Assembly (NCBI GenBank): GCA_002917075.1
Contig: NTMA01000083.1
Location: forward strand, 1-64,000
DNA: 64,000 nucleotides
From: Hawksworthiomyces lignivorus
Lineage: Eukaryota; Ascomycota; Sordariomycetes; Ophiostomatales; Ophiostomataceae
Reading direction: 5' to 3'
Under the pieces are notes generated by a model. That model did no database searches and was not told where the DNA came from. It worked only from the letters and a program-made list of their open reading frames with translations. Shown piece after piece: positions 46,320 to 60,200 of the stretch. The position numbers and the translations under genes are program-made. Each line of letters starts with the position of its first letter. Position 1 is the stretch's first letter.

Positions 46320-48944
46320 GATGAGAGAGGGAGGCGCTGTGTGTATGTAGATATCGGAATGAGAAAGAAAGGAAGGAATTCAAGAGCAGGCCGCCTCGCA
46401 AGATGCCTCTGAGGAAAAAAGGCCCAAAAGACAAGGAGAGGAAAAGAGGATGCCTGGGGGTATCTCTGTTTTCAATCCATCTGGACACGAGAGAGAGGAG
46501 AGGAAATCGACTTATAGATGAACCTGCTGCTCACGAGTTGTTTCTACCCCAGAACTCAGATGTGGTCTGTGTGCGCCTTGTATCTCGTGTCTCTGTTGTC
46601 GAATGCTTGCTTGCTCGCGCACCTGCACCCCGGATCGGCATTCCTCCTCTCTCTTCCTTGGGTGTCGAGGTCAGGTGTGGCATTGTCCCGTTATGCCGCC
46701 GCTGGGAGAACGAAGAGAAGAATGTTTTGTAATCCCCAAGGATGCGAGAGAAGAAATGGACATGCGAAGTCGAACGAGCGGCGTGGGGAATCCGGGGTAG
46801 AGCCCCATGGGGTGGTAGCACCTCACAGACAGTGCAGATACGTGTGTCGCTCTTCTCCTCATCCAGCAAAATTTTCTACCGGGACCGCCGGGCTTTCGGC
46901 GGATTGGCGCTCCGCCAGCAAAGCATCGGGGCCGTGCCCGACAGACAGCGAATAACACATCCAATGCTTAAGGCCGCGCCAGCCTTTCTTTGCCCAAAGC
47001 TACGGTGCTGGCCTGCCCAAAACAGCACCATCAGACTACCAAAAAAAGGAAAAGGGAATAGGAAAGCGGCTGTTAATTTCCCTATGAAATCTGACCTTTT
47101 TTTTTTTTTTATTAGAAGACGTCCATTTCTTGGGTCAGGCGAAGATGTGCTTTAACGGTATTGGTGGACAATTGTTCTCTCTTTTTTCTGAAAGAGACTC
47201 ATGTCTACGCATATTCTCAAGACTTGAAGATCTGCAGAAGCAGGACCAGATCGTTGGGACGTTTCGCGCCGACCTCGAATGAGGCATCATCACGTCCCAC
47301 AGGGATCTGATAACGAGCTGCGTCTAGACATTGAGACTTCGGCTGTTCTTTTGACAACATTTCGCGAACAAGCCAATCCAGGCTTCGGCATGACTTGTCC
47401 GGTCCGCCGTCGTCATAAACAAACTAGTTATTTATAAGTTTATACAACTGTTTAACGGGTCTCAAAGCCGTTTGGTTTATTCTGCTCTATATGCAAGCCT
47501 TGTTTGACTGATGATCTAATCAGATGGACAAAAACAGAATGTAATGAGATATGCGGCTACATTGGCTGAAGCCTAGCACCAGGCCAACGCCAGGCAGATG
47601 GACGAGCAAGCGCAACAGTCGCTTCTTTATTTAAACGCATTTTCAAACATGAAGAGATGGTCAATTGCTCAACGCCGGAATTTCTATATCGGCGGTGACA
47701 GGACATGATCGCTCACTATGCCTCAAGAGGAGCAATGGGTTCGTATCTCGGACATATCAGATTTACCACAATACGTTCCTGCTGTTGGACGCTCCAGCGG
47801 CACATAACCATCTTCAGCGGAGGGGGCTTGCACAGACAAGTCTCTATGTGGATACTAGGAAGAGAGAGTCCGTCTGTGAGCATTGAGAAGGCTGCTTGGA
47901 AGAGCATCTGACCTCTTAGCAAGGGGAGACATCAAGTGACGACGGCAGGGCCACGAAATTTGAGTAGCTTTGGTTGCTGCTAGTGAATAGCGGTATGGAG
48001 AGTAAGTTATGAGAGCTGGATGCTGATTAAAGGTATGTGATCTTCTTGATCACTCAGTGATAAACGATCTTTCTCAGCCATCTACCATGCATCCTCGACG
48101 GGTATGACTCTCAACCACCATATCGTGTTCGACACCTACGCAAGCGATCATCGCGGTAAGTTTCTGTTTGGAAGGCATCGATGGCTCTAGATGCTTTGCC
48201 AACTGCAGGTTGCAACATTTGGGTGGCTGCTCATGGCTGAGCTCGTTGCACAAGGAGCCACAGTCTAATATGGCTTTTTTTTTTTACAGACTCAAGAGGT
48301 CGGTTCCCATTGTAACTCTTGTTTCAGGCAATGTAGTGGAACACGTCTTATCTTGAACAGCACTGCTAAACACGATCCGAAGCTAGCTAGGCTGTGACGA
48401 TTCGATGAACGATATCCCCGTGGTTGTGCATTTTCGAAGACGTGAACACGAGGTCGAGGATGGTGGACCAGGGCTCCGGAGAGAGAGGCTGTTTGATGAT
48501 GGAAACTCTCTTCGTCCCATTGTTGTAGAGTCGATCTTCGTCTACGCCGTGTAGAAGACTTTTAACAAGACTTGTTGTCGAGAGAGTGACTAGAAAGGTT
48601 ACCGTAAAAGAACAAGCCCCGCTTGCTCTCCGGTATCTAAAGGATGCTTTGGCAGTAAAAGATATTATCTCTGATCTTTCGTGATTCAGATTTACCAGGT
48701 AATTGGATAAGGGCAGGCAGAAAGTTGGAGAAAATGGCTTCTTCCTTGTTAACATCTTTCTACTGCCTTTCCTGAAACCTCATCTCTGTTTGGTATCGCT
48801 TCTACGTCTTCTAAAGCTTTTATCTATATAAGTCACCTCTACACTACATCAGACATTACTTAGGCCTGGGAGATAAGGTGAAGTTATCACGCCGCTCGAT
48901 ATGCGCGTTGTGTATCCGCGCAAGATGTGACTGCCTCGTAGAAT

Positions 48945-48990
48945 CTATGCCTCTCAGCATATATGCTCCTCAGCATCTATGGTTCTCAGC
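48945..48990. repeat. 16-bp imperfect tandem repeat
   Basis: Units CTATGCCTCTCAGCAT, ATATGCTCCTCAGCAT and CTATGGTTCTCAGC follow each other directly with a few mismatches. Confidence 0.75.
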
Positions 48991-50699
48991 TGGCTCAGGT
49001 CTCGGTTAACATATGCAGTATCCTTTTGGGATACCGCCGTTGGACGTGGCCATCACATATATCGCCAACTTCATCCTTTAGCAACATTATTTGAGAATGC
49101 ACATTTCAGCCTCTGCTTTGGGCGTCGGGGTTTGCCCTGTCTGCGCCACTTTGAACCCCAGCCAAGATCAGATCCTTTTGTGTTTTAGTAGTGAATAACG
49201 ATCAATTGCTTTACCGGCCGCGATTATATTTACACGCAGTCTTGGGGATTTTCTCCGTATTTCTTCACGTCTCTGTACCTGCATCCCTCCGGATCCGATA
49301 CGCTCGCTGCACTTTGGTGTGGATTGCTTTGGCGGCCTTCTAGTTGGGCACTGCTACGAGTACGAGTACAATGCATAGCCACGAAGAGGCGGAGAAAAGG
49401 CAATGACTTCCTAGCTTCTCGATCCCTTTTCTCTGCCTTCTCTATCTTCCAGGATCTCTTTTGCTACTGCTGTCAGCTCCAGACCACGGGGCTCTTTCCT
49501 CTTATTCTGACTCTGCCTCGCTTCCTTTTTACTACGAGAACGCCTCAGGTGACTTTCAGCACGCCTTTCCTCTTTCATCTTATTTTATTTTTATTTCAAC
49601 TTTTTTTTTTCTTATTTCGTGTTCGGCTCTTTCCTTACTTCCATCGTTGCTCAGTGTTGCCTTGGCTGTCGTCGTCGTCTTCTTGTGATTCAAACTTCCA
49701 GCCAACCAATCACATGCTCGTGTACATGAATCACTGCGGTGGTCAACCTTCCTTACAAAAGCAACAGCATAATAAGTGTGTACAACGCATGCACGGCGAA
49801 GTTGGAAGTAACGCCTAGATTCCGCCTTTATTTTTCTCGCTGCCTTTGTCTCTTTGGGACAACATCCCCGTTTCTATCTTCTATTGGACCGAAATGCGAC
49901 CACCCCGCCATTTCCCTCCCCTAAGTTACCTCTGTTCCCTCTAAAGGCACGTCGTAATTAGGCCTATTCTCCTACTCCGTACATGCGCCAGACCTACTAA
50001 CTACCTGCTATCCACACCCCCTTACCCCCTCTCTCCAGCAGCAACGGTTGTCAAGTGGCCCGTGCAAAAAAACACATTCTAGATTTTCCTTTTTTATCTT
50101 TTTACACTACTCCATAGTACGGAGAACGGATAGTGTTTCGTTCTGATCTCTCTTTTTTGGTCTGCGACTAACGACCCTTGAAGAAATCAGGGTGTCGAAG
50201 AATGGAAAGAGGGGGTGGGATCATTCTGCCTTTCTCTTCCACTTCTTCTGCCGTGATTTTGCGCCTTGATTCGTACCCCATTCCGGCTCGATTCGGTTGA
50301 TGAAGATTAGAGGAGTCCATTTCGCTTGAGCGGCATCACGATTGTTCATGAAGATGATCATGACCAGAGACAAGTCAGAAACCACAATAAGGGATCATTT
50401 TCATCCTTTACAGGAGTGAGACGCCAGCGGAGAGCACCGTCCTGTCGCGAGTCGGCTCTCGCTACGCTGCATATTCCACTGTGCCCCATATAAATCGCAC
50501 AAAGACCACCGCTCGTACGGAGTACAAGTACTCCATAGCTGTACATCGTACGTGTTTAATACCCAGTCCTCAGGCTCGTGTCTCCCTCGGATCAGAAACC
50601 CATGGCAGTGGCACCGGGCAGGCTTCTGTGCTCCTAGTGCACCAACTAGCGTCCCTGGAAATAGCAAGGAACATATCACTTTGTCTCTGGCCCCCCCCC

Positions 50700-50733
50700 C
50701 CTTTTTTTTTTTTTCCTTTTTTTTTTTTTTTTC
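50700..50733. repeat. Poly-T/C tract
   Basis: Two T runs of 14 and 16 bases separated by CC and flanked by a C run. Confidence 0.85.
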
Positions 50734-53700
50734 CCTTGCCTTGTTTTTCGCTATTGCTCTCGGTGCCTTTTTCTATGTCTTGTCTTCGGTCGCTCTTTCT
50801 GGGTCCAGTGGTTCGCTAATATTTATGCCTTTCTGCATTTTCGCCTACTACGTAATACTGCGCATAGTCAAGTTTCTCTCCCTTGGCTCCTGCCTTCTGC
50901 GTATTTAGTGGTTGTACAAGGGACCCTTCCCTATTGCTTCTTTTGTTTATTGTATTTTTACTCTATATTTGCATAGTCGCCTTGCCTTGTGCATTTACTC
51001 CACTCGGGTAGGATTTTCTTTTTGATATTCCTTTCCCATCCATTTCACCAATATCTACGGACTCTGCCTTGAGCCACCAACTGCCGCCAGCCTCCCTTGC
51101 AGGAAGAGATCGAAAAGGATGAAAAAGGCCACACACAGTACAGAATACAAAGGAGAGAAACGATGGATCAACGGTTGTGTCTGCCGAATCCCGCCGTCTC
51201 GTTAGCCAATATGTGCTGTAAGGGCCTGCCAACCAATTTGTCACCAGGAATCCCGCAAAAGTCGGTTAGGTGGACCTTCATTTTGAATGACGCATTTTGT
51301 TAGCATAGCAGAGTCTGCTCGTTTGGAGGGGACCGCCTCCTTTTCTCGCTACTGACTACTCGTATGGCTCTTTTTTTTTGCAATTTCCCTATGTGACCCC
51401 CATAGTGAGAACCCACGTCAGTGTTTTAGCAAGACTATGTACGGAGAGATTTCCCTTTTGTATCTCTGATGCACCTTGCCCGCAATACGAATGCTCGTGC
51501 TGCGACTACACAGGGTTCGACGTACGAGGATAATCAGCTAAAACATTTCCCCTAGCGGACCGCTCTATCACCTGCAGCGTCTTTTCTCGTCCACTGAACC
51601 CTTGCTCCATGTCTAATCGCCACCCCCTCCCATTATCATCACAGTACCCCCTCCCACCCCAAACAAACGCACATGGCGGCTTGCCAGGTCTGGCTGTCTT
51701 TGGTGGCCTTTGTGACATCTCGGTGGATCCACCGGGCTGCATATTGTGGTTGAGGTTGAGGTTTTACGGAGTAAGCTTGTGTGTCTATGTACGTGTACGT
51801 CGTACTTGGTTGGTCCCCTGCCGTTCTACACAATAACCATGGAAGGGGACTTTATAATGTTGCATATACTCCGTACATATTTAATAGGGATAAACCGTTT
51901 GTGCGCAGTCGCATGGGCTTTTATTCCCCTACGATTTCTTTTTCTTCTTCTGTACTCTGGTTCCACCCGTCTATTTTGGCTGGACGACGGAGGCTAATCT
52001 GTGCTGCGTATGAATGTTTTGGTGGAGATCCATGCCACTTTCCAACCCTTGCCTCTCCGTTTCAGGTTGAAAGTTCGTGCAGTGCATTTTGTATTTCGCT
52101 CATGTCTCTTGCCCATTGTTCTTCTGCAATTTTCACTTTCATCCACTATGATTGGACCCGCAGCGAAGCTTTTGTCGAGGGTTACCATTTCCACCTCCAC
52201 ACGATGCAAGGTTGTACCGTTATGATTTTCACAGCACTTTTATTTCCCTTTCCCAACGCGTATACGTAACGTGTATTTCATCTGCGTTGACCATATCAAT
52301 GGCTGGTTCTTCCCAAGGCGGTCAAAAGACACCGAGTGTGTGTATTCAATGCTTGTCGCCTACCTCAAAAACAAGCTCTATTATTTGCACGGGAAGAAAT
52401 ATCAGATGGGCGCAATAACTTCCCGCAAATGACTGTATGTAAACGCCAGAAAGTATTCGTCAGGTGTATTTGTGTGAAGCGTCTGACATTGTGAACGAGG
52501 GAGGCTTCGTGTAAATTTTGTTGGATCCTGGCTCTGACCTCCGATCGCATTGCCCACATGCACCACCTTCTTTTTTCGTTCGCTTGAACGAAACTTGGAT
52601 CATGATATATCGCATTGCCCTCGTTTGTCCGACATGATTTATAATATTCTCACGCGTTCCTTTTTCTTGGTTATATTCGCGTCCCATCCACCGCGACTTT
52701 CTTATCCGAGGACAAAGGAAATGAAAAAAAAAAAAAAATAAAAAGTAAAAATTTACTTGCAGAAACATCTTACCGAAAGGAGCCCCTTACAAGATGTATC
52801 CCGCACAAACCTCTCTCGTGTTAGCTTTCGGACTTGTGTCTTCTTCCTGGACATGCAGTAGTTGAAGTTTCGTAGTTTCTACGTGCACGGAGAATGGTAG
52901 AAGTCGGCCCGTTCGCCGACGGTCACTCTCCTGTTCAGGGAAGGGAATCAACCGCTGAGAATCCTCCCGCCGCATCCTTCCTTTGCACTAATTTTGGCAG
53001 ACACATGCGCACAATTGCTTTCGTAGCCCAACTGCTACGAGGACAGCGGTGGCTTGTAGCTGAGCTGTGACGCTCGCTTCTTGGCTTTGAGACCCAATCC
53101 GGTGTGGACAGAGCATAATCGAGGAATGTGAGGAATTAACTGGAACTTGCGACTCAGAACAACTTTTGCTTCAGATCCAACAACTCCTATGCTTCTTTCT
53201 ATGATTCTGCCAATCCTTTCGTTTCCGGATACGTGCTAGACATCTCTATCTCTCTCCCCAAGCGAGTATAATGGCACAACCTGCGTTCCTGTGACGCAGC
53301 TAAGTCAAGAACAAATTTGGGAATAAAAAGAAAAGAAACGGACCCATTCGCCGATCCTTTTTTGGGGTTAAAAAAGTGCATTCTTTTTCCGACCTCGAGG
53401 GAATGTGCGTAAGATCGCCCACCCCCCTTTTGATCGAGAACATGCTTGTTATATTGCCGGAGCTGAACTGGCGGCGATGAGTCGAGTTTGGAAAGAAGAC
53501 TTGGTTTTAGTGAGCCTTCTTGTGAAACAGGGAAAGGCCCGTACGTAGCTGGAAGGAAAGATCCAAGCAGGCATTCACATTAGTCGGAAGCCGAATATTG
53601 GTAGGCCACAAGCTGCACCTAGCCCAGGCTCATGCCCCTTGCCTCTGCACTTCATGTCCACGCTGGTGCCAGTGCCAATGTCAATGCCAGTGCTTACTTG

Positions 53701-56700
53701 GACGCATGGAGGTTCCGGAGAATAGCAGTGCGATTGGCCACCAATACTATCAGATGCATGTGAAATACAACAAGCGAAAAACATGTTCCAAGTGGATATT
53801 GATTCTGACTAGATCATTTGAGTGGCGGAGGGTTTGAAAATACGTATGCAACCGCCCATTCGCCTAGCATTTTGCAACCGTGTTTTGTCTGTAGCCTGAG
53901 GAGATATGCCGGGTTATAATACATATATTCCGCTCCCTAAGAGTGTACCTTGTGCCTTGGGGTGGCGAAAACGGGCGGGCAAATTGTACATAGGAAGAAA
54001 TACTAGCAAGATCGTGGGGCGCTTAGGAAGGGATTGCATTAATGCTAGTTTGCTGTAGAAAATGGCGTTCATCATGTGTTCGCAAGATGCAGCTGTGCTT
54101 GTTTTTCAAGGGCGAAGGATGTGTGGAGTTTTAATTCTTCACTACTCCGTAAAGCTTTCACGCAGGAGCATTTGGTAACGAAGCAGACGAAAACAGGGGC
54201 AGAGAGGGGGCACCGAAGAAAACTCTGGGATTTCGAAAACTCTTGCAGGTTCGTGTGCTCCACGAGCTGGCTTGCGGAGCAGATACTTTCTAAGTGCGCC
54301 AGGATGTAGATGTCACTGAGCAAGTGTGATCCTGTCGTCTTAGTGGTGTGCCGGGAGGCAATTTTTGTAGTCGTGGTACTGCAACTAGTTTGAATACACT
54401 CGTTGACAAATTGAGAAGAGAACCAATTGCGAGAGTCGTCTACCACCGCAAGGCAAGAGAAACACAGTTTACGGGTACTTCCACAGCCGTATTGCGTATG
54501 CATTGCTTTGCAAGGCACATCGTACTCGCACGCTCGTATTCCTGAAAGCCGAAGAAATTTCGAGAATAAAGGGACGATAGGGAAGATAATACGGAGTTCT
54601 CGTGGAGCTGTACTGTATCTCCATTTCTCCTTCAACCTTTGAGTTCTTTTTATTAGTGGATTTGCTTTAATCTTTGTATCGGCTAGTGGGTTATAAGGGG
54701 GGGATAATACGAACATGGCCTCTCACATTTCGTGAAAGGCAAAAATGGGGATCAGACATGGTCATGCGTTGAGAAAGAGCAATGAACAAGGCTTTGCCCC
54801 TGCCTTTATTTTTGTCCACCAGTGTTAGTGCATCGTGTGTGTGGGATGATGATCTTGCCATACATACGTAAGATATCTCATCTGCTGCAGTTACAAGACT
54901 AAATGAGTTTAGATTGGTCGCGCTTTCTATGGGCTTCTTCTTTGGAATGTTCCGTTTCGAAAGGGAAATTCCGTACCTACAGCAATATGGCATTACAGAG
55001 TGCAGGAGAGCCAATCAAATAAAGACTTCTTCCTTCCGTTTCAAGGAATAGTGTGTTGGGTACTCCGTACATACACGCACTTGTGCAGTTTGTGCGCACA
55101 CTCCGAATGGCGAAGAAGCCTGCTACTCTGCATTTCGTACTTTCATCCTCACAAGGGTCGTTATTGAGCGACCCGCATGCCACTATGGGAGTTGTTTCGC
55201 CGAGTTGACTGGATGGGTCAAAGCAATAATTTGCTGCTTGTCACACACAGACATACGTCCACGACGTACAAACACGCTTTAACTTGCAACACGGCTAGCT
55301 GCTCTTGGCTTTCAAATGTGTTTTTCTTTACGGCGCCCTTGCCCATTTTTTGTGACCTGTGGAATTTGCAACACATTTAATTGACCGTCATCGAGATGCG
55401 CAAGTTTCTTTTTTAGCTCGGTCATGCAGAGATGGCATCATCAACAACAGAACCGGCCCCTCTTCAAAGGAACGGGGAGAGAGGGTCAAAATTAGAGAAA
55501 GACACCAAATCTGACAATGATCACTACAAGAAACAGGATGCGAAAATCTTGGGCGACGGGAAAGAGAAGAAATAAAGAGGCACTGAACCCGCTTGGCGCG
55601 GGACTGAATCGTTGTGTGCTTTGAAAGCATCCCTTTTCCTTTTCATGTAGCTGCAGATGAAGAAGCCCAACAGGTCAAGAAAGTGGGATTAGTGGCTGTT
55701 GTAGAATACAACATCATACGGCAATCCTATCTGCGCTCCAGGCCGGCCAGAATTGCAGAGGATGCTCGCGGCATATTTTGGTGTTCTGATAGAAATGAAC
55801 GCCACAGCAAAACTTGTTTTAACCGCTGCTCACGGGATGGCTCGCGATGTGTTTTCGTTGGGCAGGCCTCGCTTAGGCCTTGCCTTTATAATCCTCATAT
55901 TGTTGCTACATTCATACTGGTAATATGCGAACATGGCCGATCGCACCCCGTTCCGGCATCAAGAATAGGGGTTGTATAGGAAAGAAAAGGGCATCGAACT
56001 ATGGGCTGAGGTCCCCCCGGCTAATGTTGTCGAAGACGGAGATCGCGTTGCCATTCTGGATAGACAAAGGATTCGACTTTGGGCGTGTGGAACAAGCCTC
56101 TGCGGAAATGTTTTGCAAATATTACCGGTTTGTTGTGGCTAGACAGTAGATTGGTAACAGGGGAAAATGAAGTATAAAAAGGCATTAATCAAAAGTAGTC
56201 TTTCGAAAGGCTTGGCTGACTACAAAGGAGTGATCCTGCCTCACAAGTTTTAAAAATGGAGATGACGAACAAAAGGAGCTTGTTCTATGTCTGGAGGGTG
56301 GGAGACACTAAGAGGAGTTTGTATTGGATTGTATTGAACCCTTGACTAGTAAGACACGATCCATCATACGGAGCAAACAGACAACCAAAGATATGCCATT
56401 TCGCCAAGGGTTCGTCTCGTCTGGTGCTGGCGAGTCCGTCATAAATAGCGTGTTTTTGCTAGATGCGGTGCTCCGTACTGTACTCGTACGAAGCAACCTC
56501 TCATACAAGAAGAGATAACTGCGCTATCGAATGGTCATGTCGCATACTTTATGCAGGCTACCGTTACAAGGGAAGAAAAGATCCATAATAAAAGTTGATT
56601 GGTGTCTTTTAGGCTTGTGCTGTTATTATGCTTAGCCAGGGAAAGGAAGAAGGGCTGGCATACTACTGCGTATTAGGAAACATCAGAGGCGGCTGGGCAC

Positions 56701-57181
56701 TGTGCATGTACGAGTATCAGTCAGAAACAAAAAGATACCCCGTACTCGCTCACACCAAAGGGACAGGCAGCCTGCGGTCGTTGGACGAGACGTACTTTAC
56801 AGAGTAAGCTAAGGACAGGGCGGCCTGCGACGCATGACTTTAATCACCCAAGTAGGTCAGCCCAGGCCACACTTCCAGGTCGCTCCTTTTTTGCTGGAGT
56901 ACGACTACGAAGCACGACGTAGCAACAAGCGCCGATCCTGCAGTTTTCGGTCGCTCTCCAGGCTAGCCACAAAGATTGTTTGATTGACTCCGTAAAAAAA
57001 GGAACCATTCTACAAACATAGTGGGTTCCAACCGCTGCAGCGGCTAGCCACTCAGCTAGCTCGCAATTTCTATAAACGGCGAACCGAAAGGCTGTGGGTG
57101 AGAAAAAGAAGGAAATATAGTGCGTAATATCAGACCAACGGGACGCGAGCATGTAACAGATTGGAAAGGGAGAGCTATTTC

Positions 57182-57206
57182 AAAAAAAAAAAAAAAAAAA
57201 AAAAAA
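57182..57206. repeat. Poly-A tract (25 A)
   Basis: Uninterrupted run of 25 A in the gene desert. No adjacent element with target-site duplication was recognised. Confidence 0.9.
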
Positions 57207-60200
57207 TCTGCACCTCCTTGTATTCTTGGTGGATGCTTGCTCCGTATTGATAGCCCACCGTTAACGTCAAGAACGGGCATTTGTCCGCAAGTGTATGCAG
57301 TACGCTGTGCCCCGTCAGCTCTTTTCTCGGCCTCGCTTCGCTCTTTTTCCCATTTAATTGCTCACTGTTACCCCGTAATAAAGAGCGCCCACACACAGGA
57401 AAAAGGAATTAGATCCCTGTGCCGCATGCCAACTAAGACGGCACGTCGTCGGGCTTTCCTTTTCGCTGTCGGCGTGCCCTTCGCCCCCCTTTTTGCCTCG
57501 CCTTGTCCTTCTTTTCCCCTTTCTAGCCGTGTTTCTGAAAAGTGCGGTGAGCAAAAATAAGTACTAACCGCACTAAATCGCACACTATCAGTGTCTCACG
57601 ATACATAACAGACAATCACCCACTCGCTGACACACACATGTTATTTTATTTGCATGCTATTGCGGAGGATGGCCGATTCAGCGAGCACTTACGGACCCCA
57701 TTCGTCCATCTTCCCTCTCCTTGGACATCCCTGCTTGATGCCTCTTTATATCGCACGCTTGTCGGTCACTTCTATTTGCCGCATTTTCACAGACTACTCA
57801 GACCCACGGCGAATAGCAAATCGCCGCTTATGTGTCATAAACGACGTCTGAGATCACAACCCTAGCAGGCTGTCTCTGGAACAAATACAGTATTCCCTAC
57901 TTTATTTCTTTTTCTGCATTTCCTGTTTCGGAAATCTTTGTGTTTGGATGCGAGGGTATATAGGGAGACCTAGTCGCAGCAGTCTCGAAAATGAAAGAAA
58001 AAAAAAGTAAATGAAAGGCCGATGGAAGCCTGAAAGGCTGATATTGCCCCCCCTTTCTTTCTCGCGAGGCATCACGAGCTTCGTCCTGCTTTTTCTCCTG
58101 CCGTCCTACACAGTGGTATTGTTTGCGAATCGCCGACGCTCGGGAACCCAGCAGACGAAATACGTCGCACGCAGATCGCCGTAGAATCAGACAAAAAAAA
58201 TGTGTGCTAATGCGTACGAGTGCTTGAAAAAGGACCTCAGCAAATTGCACTAAACATACGGAAAATAGGTGCATGTTCCAAACGTGGCGCAGCCTGGACC
58301 GCCGAATGCCTGGGTGTTGTCAAACGATCCAATATTGTCCCACACTGGCACAGGCAAAATACTTCAGATCCGCTAATTGCATATCAGTACGGCACACTAC
58401 CAGTGTAAGCGCACTCCGTACGTCGTATTCAGGCAGTGCTTTCTTTGGTATTCCCCATTGTGGTTCGCCCCGTTGTGGCATTCGTAACGGAGCAAGACCC
58501 ATGGTAAGATGGCGTTGTACCTTTTGAGCGAGCCACCCGACGGTGAAAGCGGAACCTTGCCGTTTTCCCTTCTTCTAAAGGGCTAGGCAAATATTAAGAC
58601 CTTCTCTCTAGCGCCATCAGCGAGCTGGGCTAAGTTTGATACGGTCCCATGTCTCTTTTTCATTTTTCTCTTTTATTTTTATTTTTGTTTTTTGCTTATT
58701 TTAATGTGTTGAGTGATTGAGTGAACACTTTTAGTGCACGCACATCTCCATGCAGCGCTCAACACACGCCCACCGTCCCTTGTGGAACACTTACGTTGCA
58801 TTTCCCTTTGGCTTGGCTGTCTTTCTTAGGACCATTTGCCACACTTCATTAGTATATTACTCCGTACTCTCAGGTCGCCTTTCGGTGACTACTTAGCACG
58901 CCCACCCGCATTTGTGTGCTGTGCGTGAGTGTGAGTGTGTGTGCCAGTTTTATGATAGCTTGTCAGATAGACGAATAAGTTCCATAAGTAATAATCAGTG
59001 CATTTGTAGGTGCAATGAGAGGTCCGTGACTTTTTTTCAACGGTCCTTATATTTGCGATACGCACCGCCCACGATATGCAAGATATGTCACAGGCAGCGA
59101 AGGTGGCTCATGAAGAGGAATGCCGGCCGATACTTGGTGTTAACGCAGCTCCGTGAGCAGACCGCCGATGAAATATTGTGCTTACGAGCCCGCCTATCCA
59201 TACTTCCCTCTTAGCCTGTGACACAAGGTTCTGTGATATTTGTTCGAAATCATGAAGCACAAGTAGAAATACGGAGTATGTGTGTGCTCGTCCTCTAGCA
59301 GCTGTGCTTGCTTAGACCACTCTTTGTCCACTGGTTCATCTTAGCCCTGGTCCAGACTCCGATTTATTAATTTTTTTTCTAGAGAGGTCTGAGAAGACAG
59401 GGAGAATGAGTATCCATTTTAAGAAGAAATATAGAAAAACAGAAATCTCGCATCGTTTGTAAACGGAAAGGCAAATCTGCCGTATCCTTGTCGCCGCGCA
59501 CCTTGTTCTTTTCCGTGTGAGTGTGTGATTGAACAGAGGGATGCACTTTCTTTCTTTGGAAAAAGTAAATCACACGCCCATTTTTTACTCCCCACCCCTC
59601 CTTCCCGCTTCGATTGCGCTGGAGCTGAGCCGACAGGTACCTGTAATGCACACCTTTCCGCGTAAGGCAAAACTCAAAACCCTTTCCCAAGTCATCTAAT
59701 ATGAGCCGTACTCCGTATTACACTATAATATTGTAGGGGCAGTGTATGAAGATTTCGTGCAAGAGGTAAACCTTTTCGATTGCGTAGGTGCGACGTACGA
59801 GAAGGCAAGGAAATCCACTCCCAATACATCCACACCCAACGCATACCTTCTTGTAATAGCGGCGAAATCAAACTGGTTGGTGGTTTCCTCGTAGCTCTAT
59901 TAAATTTTTTTTTTTGTCTGCTCTTCATCCCAACCGCCTTCCTACATCATTTGGAACGCCTATTTCCCTGTTGGCTGCCTCGGTGTTGCCACGTTATTCT
60001 CCGTCCACTATTCTTGTCTTAAGCCCTGTCCTTTGTTCTTTCCCTGTCGAGCCTGTGCTTCTTTCCTTTTCACTCCCCCCTCCCTCCTTCCGTCTATTTC
60101 TCTTTCCCTCTTTGCTGTTTCGCCTACCCGCCCGGATCATGCTTCCCGTCTCTTTTGATGTCTGCGCTTGCTTGCCTTGAAGATTCCTTCCCAGGCTGGG

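Noticed and set aside
44562..46412. 616-codon open frame on the plus strand opposite the sugar transporter
   Set aside because: Antisense artefact of high GC3 in the transporter; composition is Gly/Arg/Val-biased with no motifs.
46440..46830. SYGGRG CreA-type sites upstream of the sugar transporter
   Set aside because: About four matches in 500 bp, but the degenerate hexamer is expected roughly every 256 bp on both strands, so this is not clear enrichment.
49324..49818. 164-codon frame in the gene desert
   Set aside because: Composition follows T/C-rich DNA, with no family resemblance and no codon bias like neighbouring genes.
57182..57206. Poly-A tract as the tail of a LINE or processed pseudogene
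   Set aside because: No coding remnant or target-site duplication recognised beside it; a simple homopolymer is the safer description.
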